Assembly (NCBI RefSeq): GCF_000769915.1
Contig: NZ_JRLV01000016.1
Coordinates: forward strand, 1 to 64,000
Length of the DNA: 64,000 bases
Reading direction: 5' to 3'
Source: Flavobacterium beibuense F44-8
GTDB taxonomy: Bacteria > Bacteroidota > Bacteroidia > Flavobacteriales > Flavobacteriaceae
Below the pieces are notes generated by a model. It worked only from the letters and a program-made list of their open reading frames with translations. It searched no databases and was not told where the DNA came from. How positions within the stretch are numbered: position 1 is the first letter of the stretch; every line of letters starts with the position of its first letter. Below, piece by piece: positions 36,617 through 45,899 of the stretch. Made by a program: the position numbers and the translations under genes.

Positions 36617-36645
36617 TTAAAGCCGCTGAAATTCAGCGGCTTTAA
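36617..36645 (-). terminator. Terminator behind the polyprenyl synthase gene
   Basis: A near-perfect inverted repeat built on AAAGCCGCTGAA / TTCAGCGGCTTT starting next to the stop codon, followed on the minus strand by T-rich sequence. Confidence 0.88.
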
Positions 36646-36646
36646 A

Positions 36647-37624
36647 CTATATTTTTCTATCTATAACGTAGTTTACCATGAGAGTAAGTGCATCTTTATA
36701 AGGAGAAGAAGGATAATCAGAAAGTAACATTAAGGCTTCCTGCTGGAACTCTACCATTTTCTTCTCGGCATAATCAAGTCCCTTATGCTCTTTTACAAAA
36801 GCAATAACCTGCTTAACACGTTTTTTATCTTTATTGTGATTTTTAATCGAATTGATTAACCACTTCTTCTCGTCTTTAGTACAAGTATTAAGTACATGTA
36901 TAAGCGGAAGTGTCATTTTTTGTTCCTTGATATCAATACCGGTAGGTTTACCTATAGCATCATCAGTATAATCAAAAAGGTCGTCCTTAATTTGGAAAGC
37001 CATACCTATAAGTTCTCCAAACTTCCTCATTTTCTCCACATGCTCACTATCGGGATCTACAGAACAGGCTCCAAGCGAACAACAGGCAGCTATAAGTGTA
37101 GCAGTTTTTTGACGGATAATTTCATAATACACCTCTTCGGTAATATCAAGTCTTCGGGCTTTTTCAATTTGAAGAAGTTCTCCCTCACTCATTTCCCTAA
37201 CAGCTACCGATATTATCTTTAACAAATCAAAATCACCATTATCTATAGATAGTAACAGTCCTTTTGATAAAAGATAATCTCCCACCAAAACGGCAATTTT
37301 GTTTTTCCATAATGCATTAATGGAGAAAAAACCACGACGTTTATTACTATCATCCACTACATCGTCATGAACCAGGGTTGCTGTATGTATAAGCTCTATA
37401 ACCGAAGCCCCTCTATAAGTACGCTCATTAACCGTACCTTCACTAATCATCTTAGCAGTAAGAAAAACAAACATAGGTCGCATTTGTTTCCCTTTACGGT
37501 TTACAATGTAGTAAGTAATTCTGTTAAGCAGTGCAACCTTAGATGACATGGATTCATGAAACTTCTTTTCAAAAAGTTCCATCTCCTGTAGTATAGGCTG
37601 CTTTATTTGCTCTGTGATTTTCAT
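36647..37624 (-). CDS. All-trans polyprenyl diphosphate synthase
   Basis: A 325-residue class I trans-prenyltransferase. First aspartate-rich motif DDVVDD in LVHDDVVDDSNKRRG; second in FQIKDDLFDYTDD. The best guess is an octaprenyl-type synthase making the menaquinone side chain (IspB/HepT-like); geranylgeranyl or longer-chain synthases are alternatives. ATG start with a promoter element only 8 bases upstream. Downstream of rlmN on the same strand (74-base gap). Confidence 0.92.
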   Translation of the reverse strand: MKITEQIKQPILQEMELFEKKFHESMSSKVALLNRITYYIVNRKGKQMRPMFVFLTAKMISEGTVNERTYRGASVIELIHTATLVHDDVVDDSNKRRGFFSINALWKNKIAVLVGDYLLSKGLLLSIDNGDFDLLKIISVAVREMSEGELLQIEKARRLDITEEVYYEIIRQKTATLIAACCSLGACSVDPDSEHVEKMRKFGELIGMAFQIKDDLFDYTDDAIGKPTGIDIKEQKMTLPLIHVLNTCTKDEKKWLINSIKNHNKDKKRVKQVIAFVKEHKGLDYAEKKMVEFQQEALMLLSDYPSSPYKDALTLMVNYVIDRKI

Positions 37625-37632
37625 TGAGGTTT

Positions 37633-37640
37633 CAAAGATA
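37633..37640 (-). promoter_or_regulatory. Promoter of the polyprenyl synthase gene (-7 element)
   Basis: TATCTTTG on the minus strand matches TAnnTTTG. It ends 9 bases before the ATG, implying a leader of only a few bases. Confidence 0.6.
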
Positions 37641-37698
37641 GAAAATTGTTTGCTGTGATTACAACAAGAAACCGTAGTAAAACAAGGTTAATGCAAAA

Positions 37699-38754
37699 TT
37701 AATTTATTGCTGCTTCATTTTTATTAGCAAGCTGACCGCACGCTGCATCAATATCCTTACCTCGACTTCGCCTAACTTTTGCCACTATACCGTTATTTTC
37801 AAGAGCCGTAATATAATCTTCTATTGCCTGGGGTGATGCCTGTTGAAACTCACCATCATCTATAGGATTATACTCAATAAGGTTAACCTTACACGGCACA
37901 TACTTACAAAACTTAACCAATGCATCTATATCACGCTTGGAATCGTTTATACCTTTCCAAACCACATACTCATAGGTAACACGGCTTTTGGTTTTACTGT
38001 ACCAGTATTCCAGCGACTCCCTTAAATCCTTTAACGGAAAACTTTTACTAAACGGCATTATTTGAGATCTAACCTCGTCTACCGCCGAATGCAGTGATAC
38101 TGCCAGTTTAAACCTAACCTCGTCATCTGCAAGTTTTTTAATCATTTTAGGCACCCCCGATGTAGAAACAGTAATACGCTTAGGCGACATTCCCAACCCT
38201 TCGGGTGATGTAATCATGTCTATAGCAGCAATTACATTATTGTAATTCATTAAAGGCTCACCCATTCCCATAAAAACAATATTAGAAAGAGGCCTGTCAT
38301 GATATAGTCGGCTTTCGTTATCTATCGCCGCTACCTGATCATAAATTTCATCAGGATTAAGATTACGCATGCGTTTAAGCCTTGCAGTTGCACAAAAGTT
38401 ACAGTCAAGGCTGCATCCTACCTGGCTGGACACACAGGCTGTAGTACGGGTCTCGGTAGGTATCAGTACCGATTCTACCACCAGTCCGTCATGTAAACGA
38501 ACGGCATTTTTTACAGTACCGTCGCTACTCTTTTGCATTTGGTCTACCCTTATATGATTGATCACAAAGTTGTCTTCCAGCATTTGCCTGGTTGTTTTAG
38601 ACACATTGGTCATATCATCAAAACTGTGTACACGCTTGCTCCACAGCCACTCATATACCTGATTGCCGCGAAATGCTTTGTCTCCATTTGCTACAAAAAA
38701 ATCACGAATCTGTTCTTTTGTTAGCGCCCTTATATCTTTCTTTTGCGTTTGCAT
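37699..38754 (-). CDS. rlmN: 23S rRNA A2503 / tRNA A37 methyltransferase RlmN
   Basis: Radical SAM enzyme making m2A2503 in 23S rRNA and m2A37 in tRNAs. It has 351 residues. The [4Fe-4S] cluster motif C114xxxC118xxC121 (GCSLDCNFC) is intact, and the C-terminal CGQLA matches the methyl-carrying cysteine region. ATG start. A TAnnTTTG element ends four bases before the ATG, so the mRNA may be leaderless. Confidence 0.96.
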   Translation of the reverse strand: MQTQKKDIRALTKEQIRDFFVANGDKAFRGNQVYEWLWSKRVHSFDDMTNVSKTTRQMLEDNFVINHIRVDQMQKSSDGTVKNAVRLHDGLVVESVLIPTETRTTACVSSQVGCSLDCNFCATARLKRMRNLNPDEIYDQVAAIDNESRLYHDRPLSNIVFMGMGEPLMNYNNVIAAIDMITSPEGLGMSPKRITVSTSGVPKMIKKLADDEVRFKLAVSLHSAVDEVRSQIMPFSKSFPLKDLRESLEYWYSKTKSRVTYEYVVWKGINDSKRDIDALVKFCKYVPCKVNLIEYNPIDDGEFQQASPQAIEDYITALENNGIVAKVRRSRGKDIDAACGQLANKNEAAIN

Positions 38755-38758
38755 GGCG

Positions 38759-38766
38759 CAAAGTTA
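38759..38766 (-). promoter_or_regulatory. rlmN promoter (-7 element)
   Basis: TAACTTTG on the minus strand, a TAnnTTTG match. Only four bases separate it from the rlmN ATG, so the transcription start should coincide with the start codon. Confidence 0.62.
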
Positions 38767-38786
38767 GCAAGTATTAATTAAAAAAA

Positions 38787-38812
38787 TTAGCCCTTAATGA
38801 ATTAAGGGCTAA
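38787..38812 (-). terminator. Terminator of the T9SS protease gene
   Basis: 12-bp stem TTAGCCCTTAAT/ATTAAGGGCTAA with a two-base loop as drawn (larger in practice), followed on the minus strand by seven T residues. Confidence 0.88.
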
Positions 38813-38842
38813 AAACTTATTTTTAAAAGGATATATTACTCC

Positions 38843-40492
38843 TTATCTTTTTACTATTTTTTGAGAGTAAGCACTATTAGTATCAGTATTTATCATTCTT
38901 AATATATAAATACCGTTACTATTATTAGTAAGATCTATACTGTTGTTAGACTCGGTAACTTTACCGGCTTTCACTACCTGACCTAACACATTATATACTT
39001 CATACTGTAATGAAGAAACAGTATCGGTAAACTGAACAGAGAATACTCCGTTTGACGGGTTAGGATATACTTTTATCTCTTTTACAGGAGTAATTACATC
39101 TTCAAGACCAAGCGTACCGTCATAATAATCAAGAGTCATTGCATTTGTACCTGCCGGGTCTAACCAGTTTCTAAGTCGGGTAGAATTTGTACCTCCACCA
39201 TTCCAAGAAGAATTTAATCTTCCGTACACATCATACTGTCCGTTTCCATTAGTACCGTTACAGGCAGATTCTCCACCATAAAGCTGACCTCTTATTCTAC
39301 CATTATTATCAAATAACGGAGAACCTGATGAACCACCTTCGGTTACACCTTTTTCCCAATTATTAATAAGCCATACATCAGCTCCTCCAGTTGAAGTAGA
39401 AGAAGGAGAGTCTTCATCCACCGAAACCTTCATTATATCTCCGTCAGGATGATGAATACTATAAGTATTTGACGGTGTTGTGGTGCTTCTGTCCCATCCG
39501 GCATAAACCAAATCCCATTCATCATCTATAGGGCCCGTAATTTGAAGTAAACAAAAATCACTTTCAGCTCTATGTGCTTTTAACTGAGCGCCACTCACGG
39601 TATGATAAGTTGTATTTGTAGCACTGTTTGAAGTACTTGCACAAGACGGGGTTGTACTTATCCAGTTAAAACGAAAAGACCACTGAGAAGGGTTTGATGT
39701 GCTTCCTGTTATAGGGTTTTCATAGCAGTGATTAGCTGTAAGAAAATAAGGAGTACCGTTATTATTTGTATTATTGATAAGAGCACCTGTACATAAACCT
39801 CCTCCTGCAACAATCATAGCTACAGATTTTTTATTGATATCTTTTGTAGCATCTATAGCTCCTACTGAACAGTTAACATCATAATGACAATCACCAGATG
39901 AGTTTAAAGCATTTGTATCCTGAGTACTCTTTAAAATATCTGAAGTACTTCTGTAACCGTGAACCAGTTTAAACAGTTCCAGCCTACCCTCACCTTCTTG
40001 TGCTTTAGGCTCGTAGTATTCTAACCATATATCTTCTCCTGTTACCAGCCACGTTCCTAAAACCCTTTCAGGGTTGTTTTGTTTTTCATCATAAGCCCCA
40101 AGAACATCTTTCCTGTCGTTACTGTAAAGGCACAGGCTTGCTCCTTTTGGCATGTAGAAATCACTAAAAAGGAAATTCATTGTTTTAGCTCCTTCAGAGT
40201 AAAAACGTATTCTCCAAATACGGTCGCCGTTATCAAGCGTTTGCCAGCTTCCGCTATTGTCGAGATTATAATCTACTAAAAACTCATAACCAAACCTGTA
40301 CGGAATATCTTTTCTCTTATCGTTAACCTCATCTTCCTTTTGTAAAGTTTTAAGATCAAAAGGAGGCATAACAACGGGAGCAACACCGTCCATATTTTGT
40401 ATTTCCCAGCTTACGGGAGTAAAATCATTAGATATTTGCGCTTCACATAAAGCAAATACACTAATAAAAAGCAAAGTAAGTATTCTTCTCAT
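38843..40492 (-). CDS. T9SS type A-sorted trypsin-like serine protease
   Basis: Secreted protease of 549 residues with signal peptide (about 1-19). The chymotrypsin-fold triad appears as His255 (TANHC), Asp312 (ESDFCLL) and Ser389 (GSSGSP). Flanking cysteines and the overall layout resemble lysyl endopeptidase-type proteins; cleavage specificity is not assured. The C-terminal ~80 residues (VYPNPSNGVF to QKIVKR) form a type A T9SS sorting domain that directs export and surface anchoring or release. Monocistronic, ATG start. Confidence 0.92.
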   Translation of the reverse strand: MRRILTLLFISVFALCEAQISNDFTPVSWEIQNMDGVAPVVMPPFDLKTLQKEDEVNDKRKDIPYRFGYEFLVDYNLDNSGSWQTLDNGDRIWRIRFYSEGAKTMNFLFSDFYMPKGASLCLYSNDRKDVLGAYDEKQNNPERVLGTWLVTGEDIWLEYYEPKAQEGEGRLELFKLVHGYRSTSDILKSTQDTNALNSSGDCHYDVNCSVGAIDATKDINKKSVAMIVAGGGLCTGALINNTNNNGTPYFLTANHCYENPITGSTSNPSQWSFRFNWISTTPSCASTSNSATNTTYHTVSGAQLKAHRAESDFCLLQITGPIDDEWDLVYAGWDRSTTTPSNTYSIHHPDGDIMKVSVDEDSPSSTSTGGADVWLINNWEKGVTEGGSSGSPLFDNNGRIRGQLYGGESACNGTNGNGQYDVYGRLNSSWNGGGTNSTRLRNWLDPAGTNAMTLDYYDGTLGLEDVITPVKEIKVYPNPSNGVFSVQFTDTVSSLQYEVYNVLGQVVKAGKVTESNNSIDLTNNSNGIYILRMINTDTNSAYSQKIVKR

Positions 40493-40637
40493 TTCTAATT
40501 TATGGTTTTATAGAACGGCTAAAATAAGGTTTATATGTTTGTTTTTTAACAGTTACATATCATTTTAACATGTTAAAAGCACATATTAACCGCTAACAGC
40601 ACTATATACTTTAAAACAGGAACTTGTATTTTTTATC

Positions 40638-40645
40638 TATTTTTG
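40638..40645 (+). promoter_or_regulatory. Promoter of the O-methyltransferase gene (-7 element)
   Basis: TATTTTTG, a TAnnTTTG match, 24 bases before the ATG at 40670. Confidence 0.65.
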
Positions 40646-40669
40646 CTTTATTCTAAAAAAAAATAACTT

Positions 40670-41311
40670 ATGCATTTTATTTCTGAAGAACTGGAAAATT
40701 ACGCTGCTCAACATAGTGAAAACGAACCTGATTTACTACAAAAACTAAACAGGGAAACGCATCAAAAAATACTCCAGCCTAGAATGCTTAGCGGGCATTT
40801 TCAGGGAAGGGTACTTAGTATGATTGCTAAGCTTGTTAACCCAAAAAACATACTGGAAATAGGCACCTATACCGGATATGCAGCTTTATGCCTTGCCGAA
40901 GGACTGGCTACGGATGGTGAACTGGACACTATAGATGTAAACGAGGAGCTGATTGATTTTCAAAGAAAATACTTTGACCTTAGCGATTATAAAAATCAGA
41001 TACATCAGCATTTGGGAAATGCCCTTGATATTATACCGACACTGAACAAGAAATTTGATCTTGTATTTATAGATGCCGATAAGGAAAATTACATTCACTA
41101 CTTCAATATGATAGTTCCCCTTATGAACAAAGGCGGAATTATACTCTCTGACAATGTGCTTTGGAGCGGTAAAGTACTTGAAGAGTTAAAACCAAATGAC
41201 ATTAGCACTAAAGTATTACTGGAGTACAACAAATTACTTAAAGACGACCCTAGGGTAGAAACTGTGCTTTTACCTATAAGAGACGGATTAACTGTTAGCA
41301 GGGTTATTTAA
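40670..41311 (+). CDS. Class I SAM-dependent O-methyltransferase
   Basis: A 213-residue cation-dependent O-methyltransferase of the catechol/caffeoyl-CoA type. SAM-binding LEIGTYTGYAALCLAE, metal/substrate segment DLVFIDADKENY and LSDNVLWSGKV follow in order. Soluble; the natural acceptor is unknown. Its last 24 bases overlap the convergent PAP2 gene. Confidence 0.93.
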   Translation: MHFISEELENYAAQHSENEPDLLQKLNRETHQKILQPRMLSGHFQGRVLSMIAKLVNPKNILEIGTYTGYAALCLAEGLATDGELDTIDVNEELIDFQRKYFDLSDYKNQIHQHLGNALDIIPTLNKKFDLVFIDADKENYIHYFNMIVPLMNKGGIILSDNVLWSGKVLEELKPNDISTKVLLEYNKLLKDDPRVETVLLPIRDGLTVSRVI

Positions 41312-41881
41312 TCCCTGCTTGTTTTCCGGTAGTAATTTTCGTAAAAAACGGTAAAGAATCAGTAATAGTGAAGAGGTAAATATACCCCAAACAAAACCAG
41401 AAAGTATATCTCCCGGATAATGTAGTGCCAAATATATCCTGCTGTAAGCAAATATTAAAGGCCACAGGAAAATAATCCACATGTGCTTAACATGAGGCTT
41501 TAAAACATGATATAAAAAGAAAGCACAAGCCATAGAGTTAGAAGCATGACCGGAGAAAAAACTATAGGACGAGCTGTACTTAAAGCCTCTTACAAATCCT
41601 GCTATATCAGGGTTATTAAGAGGCCTTAATCGTTGTACTGTATTTTTAAATAAATTGGTAGTCTGGTCTGTAAGGGTTATTAATAACGATAGCATTATTA
41701 TTACCAAAACAGTATTTCTCCAGCCTAGGTTTTTAAACGCAAGATATAAAAGGAAAATAAAAACCGGAATCCAGTTTAACTGCTTTGTAATAAAAAGCCA
41801 AAAACTATCAAAAGCCGGTGTTCCAAGTGAATTTAGGTAAATTAATAGATTTTTGTCTAATTCAATAAGAGAATCAAGCAT
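41288..41881 (-). CDS. PAP2-family phosphatase
   Basis: A 197-residue membrane phosphatase with about five to six membrane helices. The three PAP2 signatures are present: KNTVQRLRP, FFSGHAS, and SRIYLALHYPGDIL. Such enzymes dephosphorylate undecaprenyl diphosphate, phosphatidate or lipid A; the likely role is lipid-carrier recycling, unproven. Its ATG overlaps the tatA stop codon by one base. Confidence 0.93.
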   Translation of the reverse strand: MLDSLIELDKNLLIYLNSLGTPAFDSFWLFITKQLNWIPVFIFLLYLAFKNLGWRNTVLVIIMLSLLITLTDQTTNLFKNTVQRLRPLNNPDIAGFVRGFKYSSSYSFFSGHASNSMACAFFLYHVLKPHVKHMWIIFLWPLIFAYSRIYLALHYPGDILSGFVWGIFTSSLLLILYRFLRKLLPENKQGLNNPANS

Positions 41882-42192
41882 TATCTCATTCGTTTTATAG
41901 GTCCTGAAGCATCTTCAATATTCTCCTTAACCTGATTTATTTCTTCAGTAATATTATTCCCTAAATTCTTTGTATGCGAGGTAACATCAGAACGAACATC
42001 GTTAAATGTATTCTTGATATCATTTAAATCGGAATTTTTATTAATCTCCGACTTAATTTCGTTAGTTGCGTTCTTTAGCTGCTTCATCCCCTTACCTAAT
42101 GAACGGGCAATTTCAGGAATCTTATCAGACCCAAAAAGCATGAGTACCACAAGTATAACGAAGAAAAGTTCTCCTCCTCCTATTCCAAACAT
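41881..42192 (-). CDS. tatA: Twin-arginine translocase TatA/TatE subunit
   Basis: A 103-residue protein with N-terminal membrane helix (GGGELFFVILVVLMLFG), the conserved FG hinge, an amphipathic helix (IARSLGKGMKQL) and a charged C-terminal tail. This is the pore-forming or accessory component of the Tat exporter for folded proteins. TatB is similar, but the short amphipathic region favours TatA. First gene of a two-gene unit with the PAP2 phosphatase. No tatC lies nearby. Confidence 0.93.
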   Translation of the reverse strand: MFGIGGGELFFVILVVLMLFGSDKIPEIARSLGKGMKQLKNATNEIKSEINKNSDLNDIKNTFNDVRSDVTSHTKNLGNNITEEINQVKENIEDASGPIKRMR

Positions 42193-42211
42193 AATATGAG
42201 ATTTTATACTA

Positions 42212-42219
42212 CAAATGTA
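42212..42219 (-). promoter_or_regulatory. tatA promoter (-7 element)
   Basis: TACATTTG on the minus strand, a TAnnTTTG match, 19 bases before the tatA ATG. Confidence 0.65.
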
Positions 42220-42284
42220 ATTATAAATACGTAGCCAAAGCTTCCCCAGATGTTTAAATCTGGGTTTTTACCGTATTTTAACTA

Positions 42285-44516
42285 TTACTTCCCTTCAAAC
42301 TGGTCAAACTTAGACTGCACCTCTTCCTTAGGCCAGCTGTTATTAGTAACATCAATATCAGCAGTTAAAAGCTCTGGGTCAACTTCAATTTTCTTAACCT
42401 GCTTTTCTGTTGCAAATACACGGGCAGCCGTTTGATTGTTTTTACGCCAAATTTGTACAGGGAATTTATAATCTTCGGTAGTACCATCTTCAAAAGTAAG
42501 CCTTACCAATATAGGCATCAGCATATCGCCCGGCTTATTGAAAGTCACTTCGTAGAAATAGCTTGGCTTTTTAAGCTGAGCTTTCTCGGCAGCCGTAAAG
42601 TTGTCATCAATATAGTTTTTAAGCAACTTAATATCTTCAGCCTTTTTTGTTTTTTTAGACTTCTCGTCAACCATGTAAACAAACGGACCGTTATCTCTGC
42701 CAAATCTTCCTTTTCTGACAGAATAATCTTCCATTCCCTCAGGTCTGTCATCGGTTACATAAAACTCTTTTACATCTTCAATACCTATATCCACATAATC
42801 GGTAGAATAGAACCATCCTCTCCAAAACCAATCAAGATCTACAGCCGATGCATCTTCCATTGTTCTGAAGAAATCTTCAGGAGTAGGATGCTTAAACTTC
42901 CAGCGGTTGGCATAGGTTTTAAATGCATAATCAAACAGTTCATGCCCCATAACCACTTCCCTTAATATATTAAGTCCGGTTGCAGGCTTAGCATAAGCAT
43001 TAGAGCCAAACTGATAAATAAGCTCTGAATTGGTCATAACAGGTGCTAAAAAGTTTTGATCACCACTCATGTAAGGAACAATTTTAGCCGCAGGCCCTCT
43101 ATGTGAAGGATAATCTTTTTCAAACTCCTGCTCTGTTAAGTACTCCAGGAACGTATTAAGTCCTTCGTCCATCCATGTCCACTGTCTTTCATCAGAGTTC
43201 ACTATCATAGGAAAAAAGTTGTGCCCTACCTCGTGTATAATAACACTGGTCATACCGTATTTTATTCTTTCACTAACAAAACCGTTAGCATCAGGGCGGC
43301 CGTAATTCCAGCAAATCATTGGGTATTCCATTCCCTGATCTTCTGCCGAAACCGAAACCGCTTTAGGGTAAGGATAATCAAATGTATATTTTGAATAGGT
43401 TTTGATAGTGTGCGCCACAACCCTTGTAGACCTGTCGCCCCATAAAGGGTTACTTTCCTTAGGATAAACAGATACCGCCATTGCCGTTTTTCCCGACAAC
43501 TGCACTGCCATAGCATCATAAATAAACTTTCTTGAAGTAGAGAAGGCAAAATCTCTTACGTTAACTGCCTTAAACTTCCATGTTTTCTTTTTGTCACTAA
43601 AACTTTTTTCTGCTGCTTCGGCTTCCTCCTGTGTTACAATTACCACAGGATTATCAAAGCTTTTTGTAGCCTGCTCATATCGTTTTACCTGCTCACGGGT
43701 AAAAACATCTTCCCTGTTACTAAGCTCCCCTGTAGCTTCCATAACGTGATCTGCAGGCACTGTAATGTTTACTTCAAAATTTCCAAACGGCAGTGCAAAC
43801 TCTCCTGCACCCCAAAACTGCATGTTTTGCCATCCTTCCACATCGTTATAAACCGCCATTCTTGGATAAAACTGCGCTATTACATAAAGGTTGTTACCGT
43901 CTTTATCAAAATGTTCGTAACCTGATCGTCCGCCTATTTTTCTGTAATTATTAATATTATACCACCACTTTATAGAAAAAGACACTGTCTCTCCCGATTT
44001 TAACGGCTGAGGCAAATCTATCCTCATCATGGTTTCGTTTACCACATAGTTTAATGGTTTGCCCGAAGCATCTTTTACATACTCTATTTTAAAGCCTCCG
44101 TCAAAACCTTCCTCCATAAAACTACGGGAAAAGTTATCAGCTTTATAAGCTTTCCCTATATGCTGATTTTCTGCAAGAGGCGATTGCGATGTTCTTGATC
44201 TTCTGTTTTGATCTAACTGTACCCATAAATATTCTAAATCCTCAGGTGCGTTGTTATGATACGTTATGGTTTCAGTACCATAAAGCTTAGTGTTTTTATC
44301 ATCAAGCTCAATATCCATTTTATAATCGGCCTGCTGCTGATAGTAATCAGGTCCCGGCGCACCCGATGCGGTACGGTAACCGTTTGGGGTAGCCATTAAG
44401 TCATACATTTGGCTAAACCTGTTAGTATCATAATGCCCTTTTTCTTTTTTAGGTGCATCTTGTGCAGATAGCTGTGCCGTAGCCAATATGGCCAACAGAT
44501 ATAGTGTTTTTTTCAT
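42285..44516 (-). CDS. M1-family zinc metallopeptidase
   Basis: A 743-residue exported aminopeptidase-like enzyme with signal peptide (about 1-18). The gluzincin site is complete: H428-E-x-x-H432 (HEVGH) with third ligand Glu451 (MDEGLN). The M1 exopeptidase GxMEN motif appears as a variant, DQGMEYP, so strict aminopeptidase action is not certain. Likely periplasmic or outer-membrane-associated. Its ATG lies 3 bases after the DUF6702 gene. Confidence 0.94.
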   Translation of the reverse strand: MKKTLYLLAILATAQLSAQDAPKKEKGHYDTNRFSQMYDLMATPNGYRTASGAPGPDYYQQQADYKMDIELDDKNTKLYGTETITYHNNAPEDLEYLWVQLDQNRRSRTSQSPLAENQHIGKAYKADNFSRSFMEEGFDGGFKIEYVKDASGKPLNYVVNETMMRIDLPQPLKSGETVSFSIKWWYNINNYRKIGGRSGYEHFDKDGNNLYVIAQFYPRMAVYNDVEGWQNMQFWGAGEFALPFGNFEVNITVPADHVMEATGELSNREDVFTREQVKRYEQATKSFDNPVVIVTQEEAEAAEKSFSDKKKTWKFKAVNVRDFAFSTSRKFIYDAMAVQLSGKTAMAVSVYPKESNPLWGDRSTRVVAHTIKTYSKYTFDYPYPKAVSVSAEDQGMEYPMICWNYGRPDANGFVSERIKYGMTSVIIHEVGHNFFPMIVNSDERQWTWMDEGLNTFLEYLTEQEFEKDYPSHRGPAAKIVPYMSGDQNFLAPVMTNSELIYQFGSNAYAKPATGLNILREVVMGHELFDYAFKTYANRWKFKHPTPEDFFRTMEDASAVDLDWFWRGWFYSTDYVDIGIEDVKEFYVTDDRPEGMEDYSVRKGRFGRDNGPFVYMVDEKSKKTKKAEDIKLLKNYIDDNFTAAEKAQLKKPSYFYEVTFNKPGDMLMPILVRLTFEDGTTEDYKFPVQIWRKNNQTAARVFATEKQVKKIEVDPELLTADIDVTNNSWPKEEVQSKFDQFEGK

Positions 44517-44519
44517 AAT

Positions 44520-45023
44520 CTAAAATTGTAAATTCCCCACAGGATTATCATTAGTAAGCAAAAGACTCTTTTTGTTACTGTTAATATTAGTATTTATGAT
44601 ATTTTGCTGATCAGGGAATGATTCAAACAAGAGTGTATTTTTTATTTCAAGGTCTTTTAATTTACCTTTTGCCTCTACGGTAAAATAACCTATAAGCACA
44701 TCGTCCTCTATTTCGTGTCCTAAAAAATTAATGGCTTTTTCACGACCGTTTATCTTAATTTTTATTTTTTGAGAAAAATAAGATGCAAGATAGTCATCAA
44801 TACCTGAAACTTCTTTTTTAGTTGCCAGATAGAGTTCTTTACCATTTGTTTTTGAAAGGGCAGCATCAAGGTCGTCTACAAAAACACGGGCTGTAATTTG
44901 AAGTTGTTTTTTAGCAGGCACATGCTCTACCAAAAAAACAGCCACATAGTATTTATGTGCCGCAGCAGCAGTAAGCAGCCCGGCAAGCATAAACAGGAAC
45001 ATATATCGGGTTATAACCTTCAC
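44520..45023 (-). CDS. DUF6702-like exported protein
   Basis: A 167-residue protein with an N-terminal hydrophobic export signal, then HKYYVAVFLVEH and VFVDDLDAAL, matching the DUF6702-type proteins often paired with M1 peptidases in Flavobacteria. Function unknown; probably periplasmic. Start: GTG 45023 gives a normal signal peptide with basic n-region. A promoter element ends four bases upstream, so either the mRNA is leaderless or translation starts at ATG 45002. Confidence 0.8.
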   Translation of the reverse strand: MKVITRYMFLFMLAGLLTAAAAHKYYVAVFLVEHVPAKKQLQITARVFVDDLDAALSKTNGKELYLATKKEVSGIDDYLASYFSQKIKIKINGREKAINFLGHEIEDDVLIGYFTVEAKGKLKDLEIKNTLLFESFPDQQNIINTNINSNKKSLLLTNDNPVGNLQF

Positions 45024-45027
45024 GTTC

Positions 45028-45035
45028 CAAATGTA
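45028..45035 (-). promoter_or_regulatory. Promoter of the DUF6702-M1 peptidase unit (-7 element)
   Basis: TACATTTG on the minus strand, a TAnnTTTG match, directly upstream of the candidate GTG start at 45023. Confidence 0.6.
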
Positions 45036-45047
45036 ATAAAACTTATT

Positions 45048-45824
45048 TTATTTCTCCCTGTTATGGTATTCGTTGCTTTTATTGATTAAGTAATCAGTAA
45101 GTTCAAACTCCTTATCGGGAGCCAAAAGCAATGCCGATTCTTTACCGTTATCAGCATAAGCAAGGAACAGGTTTATTTCCTCATGCTTTAATTTCAGGGT
45201 TTCGGTAAAAAAGTAATAGGTATATTTTTCCTGTACCAGCTCACTAAAAGTCCTTCCCTGAAGGTACTCTTTAGTCATATCCTTCTGCTTTTTCTTCGGT
45301 TTAAAAATCAGGTCGTAAACCTTTACGAAATCTATACCGGGTAATCGTCTTTCATTGCTTGGAAAAGCCGGGTTTACCGGAATCGGGTCTTCAACATTAA
45401 GTCCTTCGGTAAGTACTTTTGAATTAAGGTCTGATGTAAACTTGCGCGTTTCTATACCCTTACTGTCTTCCTCAAGATTACCGGTAAGCGGAATAATAAG
45501 TATCTCATCCAGCACTGTTACATTAGGTTCCATCTTCATAACCAGTCTTTTTTCCACAAAATGAGTCTTATCCAAAATCAACATGGCAGGCCTAAAATTT
45601 ATACTCGAAAAGTACAGCGTATCTGCGGGCTGGGCATATATGCTAAAATAACCGTTATCATCGGTTATCGCCTTTATGTTAGTATTTTTATTAAGTACCG
45701 TTATATACTCTACTTTAATGGAGTCGGCAACCATTTGCCCACGGAGTATCCTCCTGCCTTCATCCTGAGAAAAAACAACAACAGGCAATAGGATAATCAG
45801 CAATAAGAAGAAAAACTTTTTCAT
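45048..45824 (-). CDS. Carboxypeptidase-regulatory-like envelope protein
   Basis: A 258-residue exported protein starting at ATG 45824 (MKKFFFLL); the upstream ATG 45878 would mask the signal peptide. Signal peptide about 1-20. Residues about 25-110 look like a carboxypeptidase D regulatory-like beta sandwich (LRGQMVADS, NGYFSIYAQPADTLYFSS, FVEKRLVMKM). The C-terminal half is charged and of unknown fold. Third of three similarly built genes in a row. Confidence 0.8.
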   Translation of the reverse strand: MKKFFFLLLIILLPVVVFSQDEGRRILRGQMVADSIKVEYITVLNKNTNIKAITDDNGYFSIYAQPADTLYFSSINFRPAMLILDKTHFVEKRLVMKMEPNVTVLDEILIIPLTGNLEEDSKGIETRKFTSDLNSKVLTEGLNVEDPIPVNPAFPSNERRLPGIDFVKVYDLIFKPKKKQKDMTKEYLQGRTFSELVQEKYTYYFFTETLKLKHEEINLFLAYADNGKESALLLAPDKEFELTDYLINKSNEYHNREK

Positions 45825-45899
45825 AGTCAGGATTTTTAATCGGGAGAGCTTATATATAAAGATACAAAAATTAGGCATTAAATAATATTAAGGTTTTGT

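Noticed and set aside
42245-42269. CCCAGAT/ATCTGGG hairpin with T tract on the plus strand
   Set aside because: It has the form of a plus-strand terminator, but no plus-strand gene precedes it within 900 bases; the minus strand lacks the T tract. It could stop antisense transcription, but this is unsupported.
42432-42965. 177-residue open frame antisense to the M1 peptidase gene
   Set aside because: Fully covered by the M1 gene; composition looks like a shadow frame and no promoter or motif supports it.
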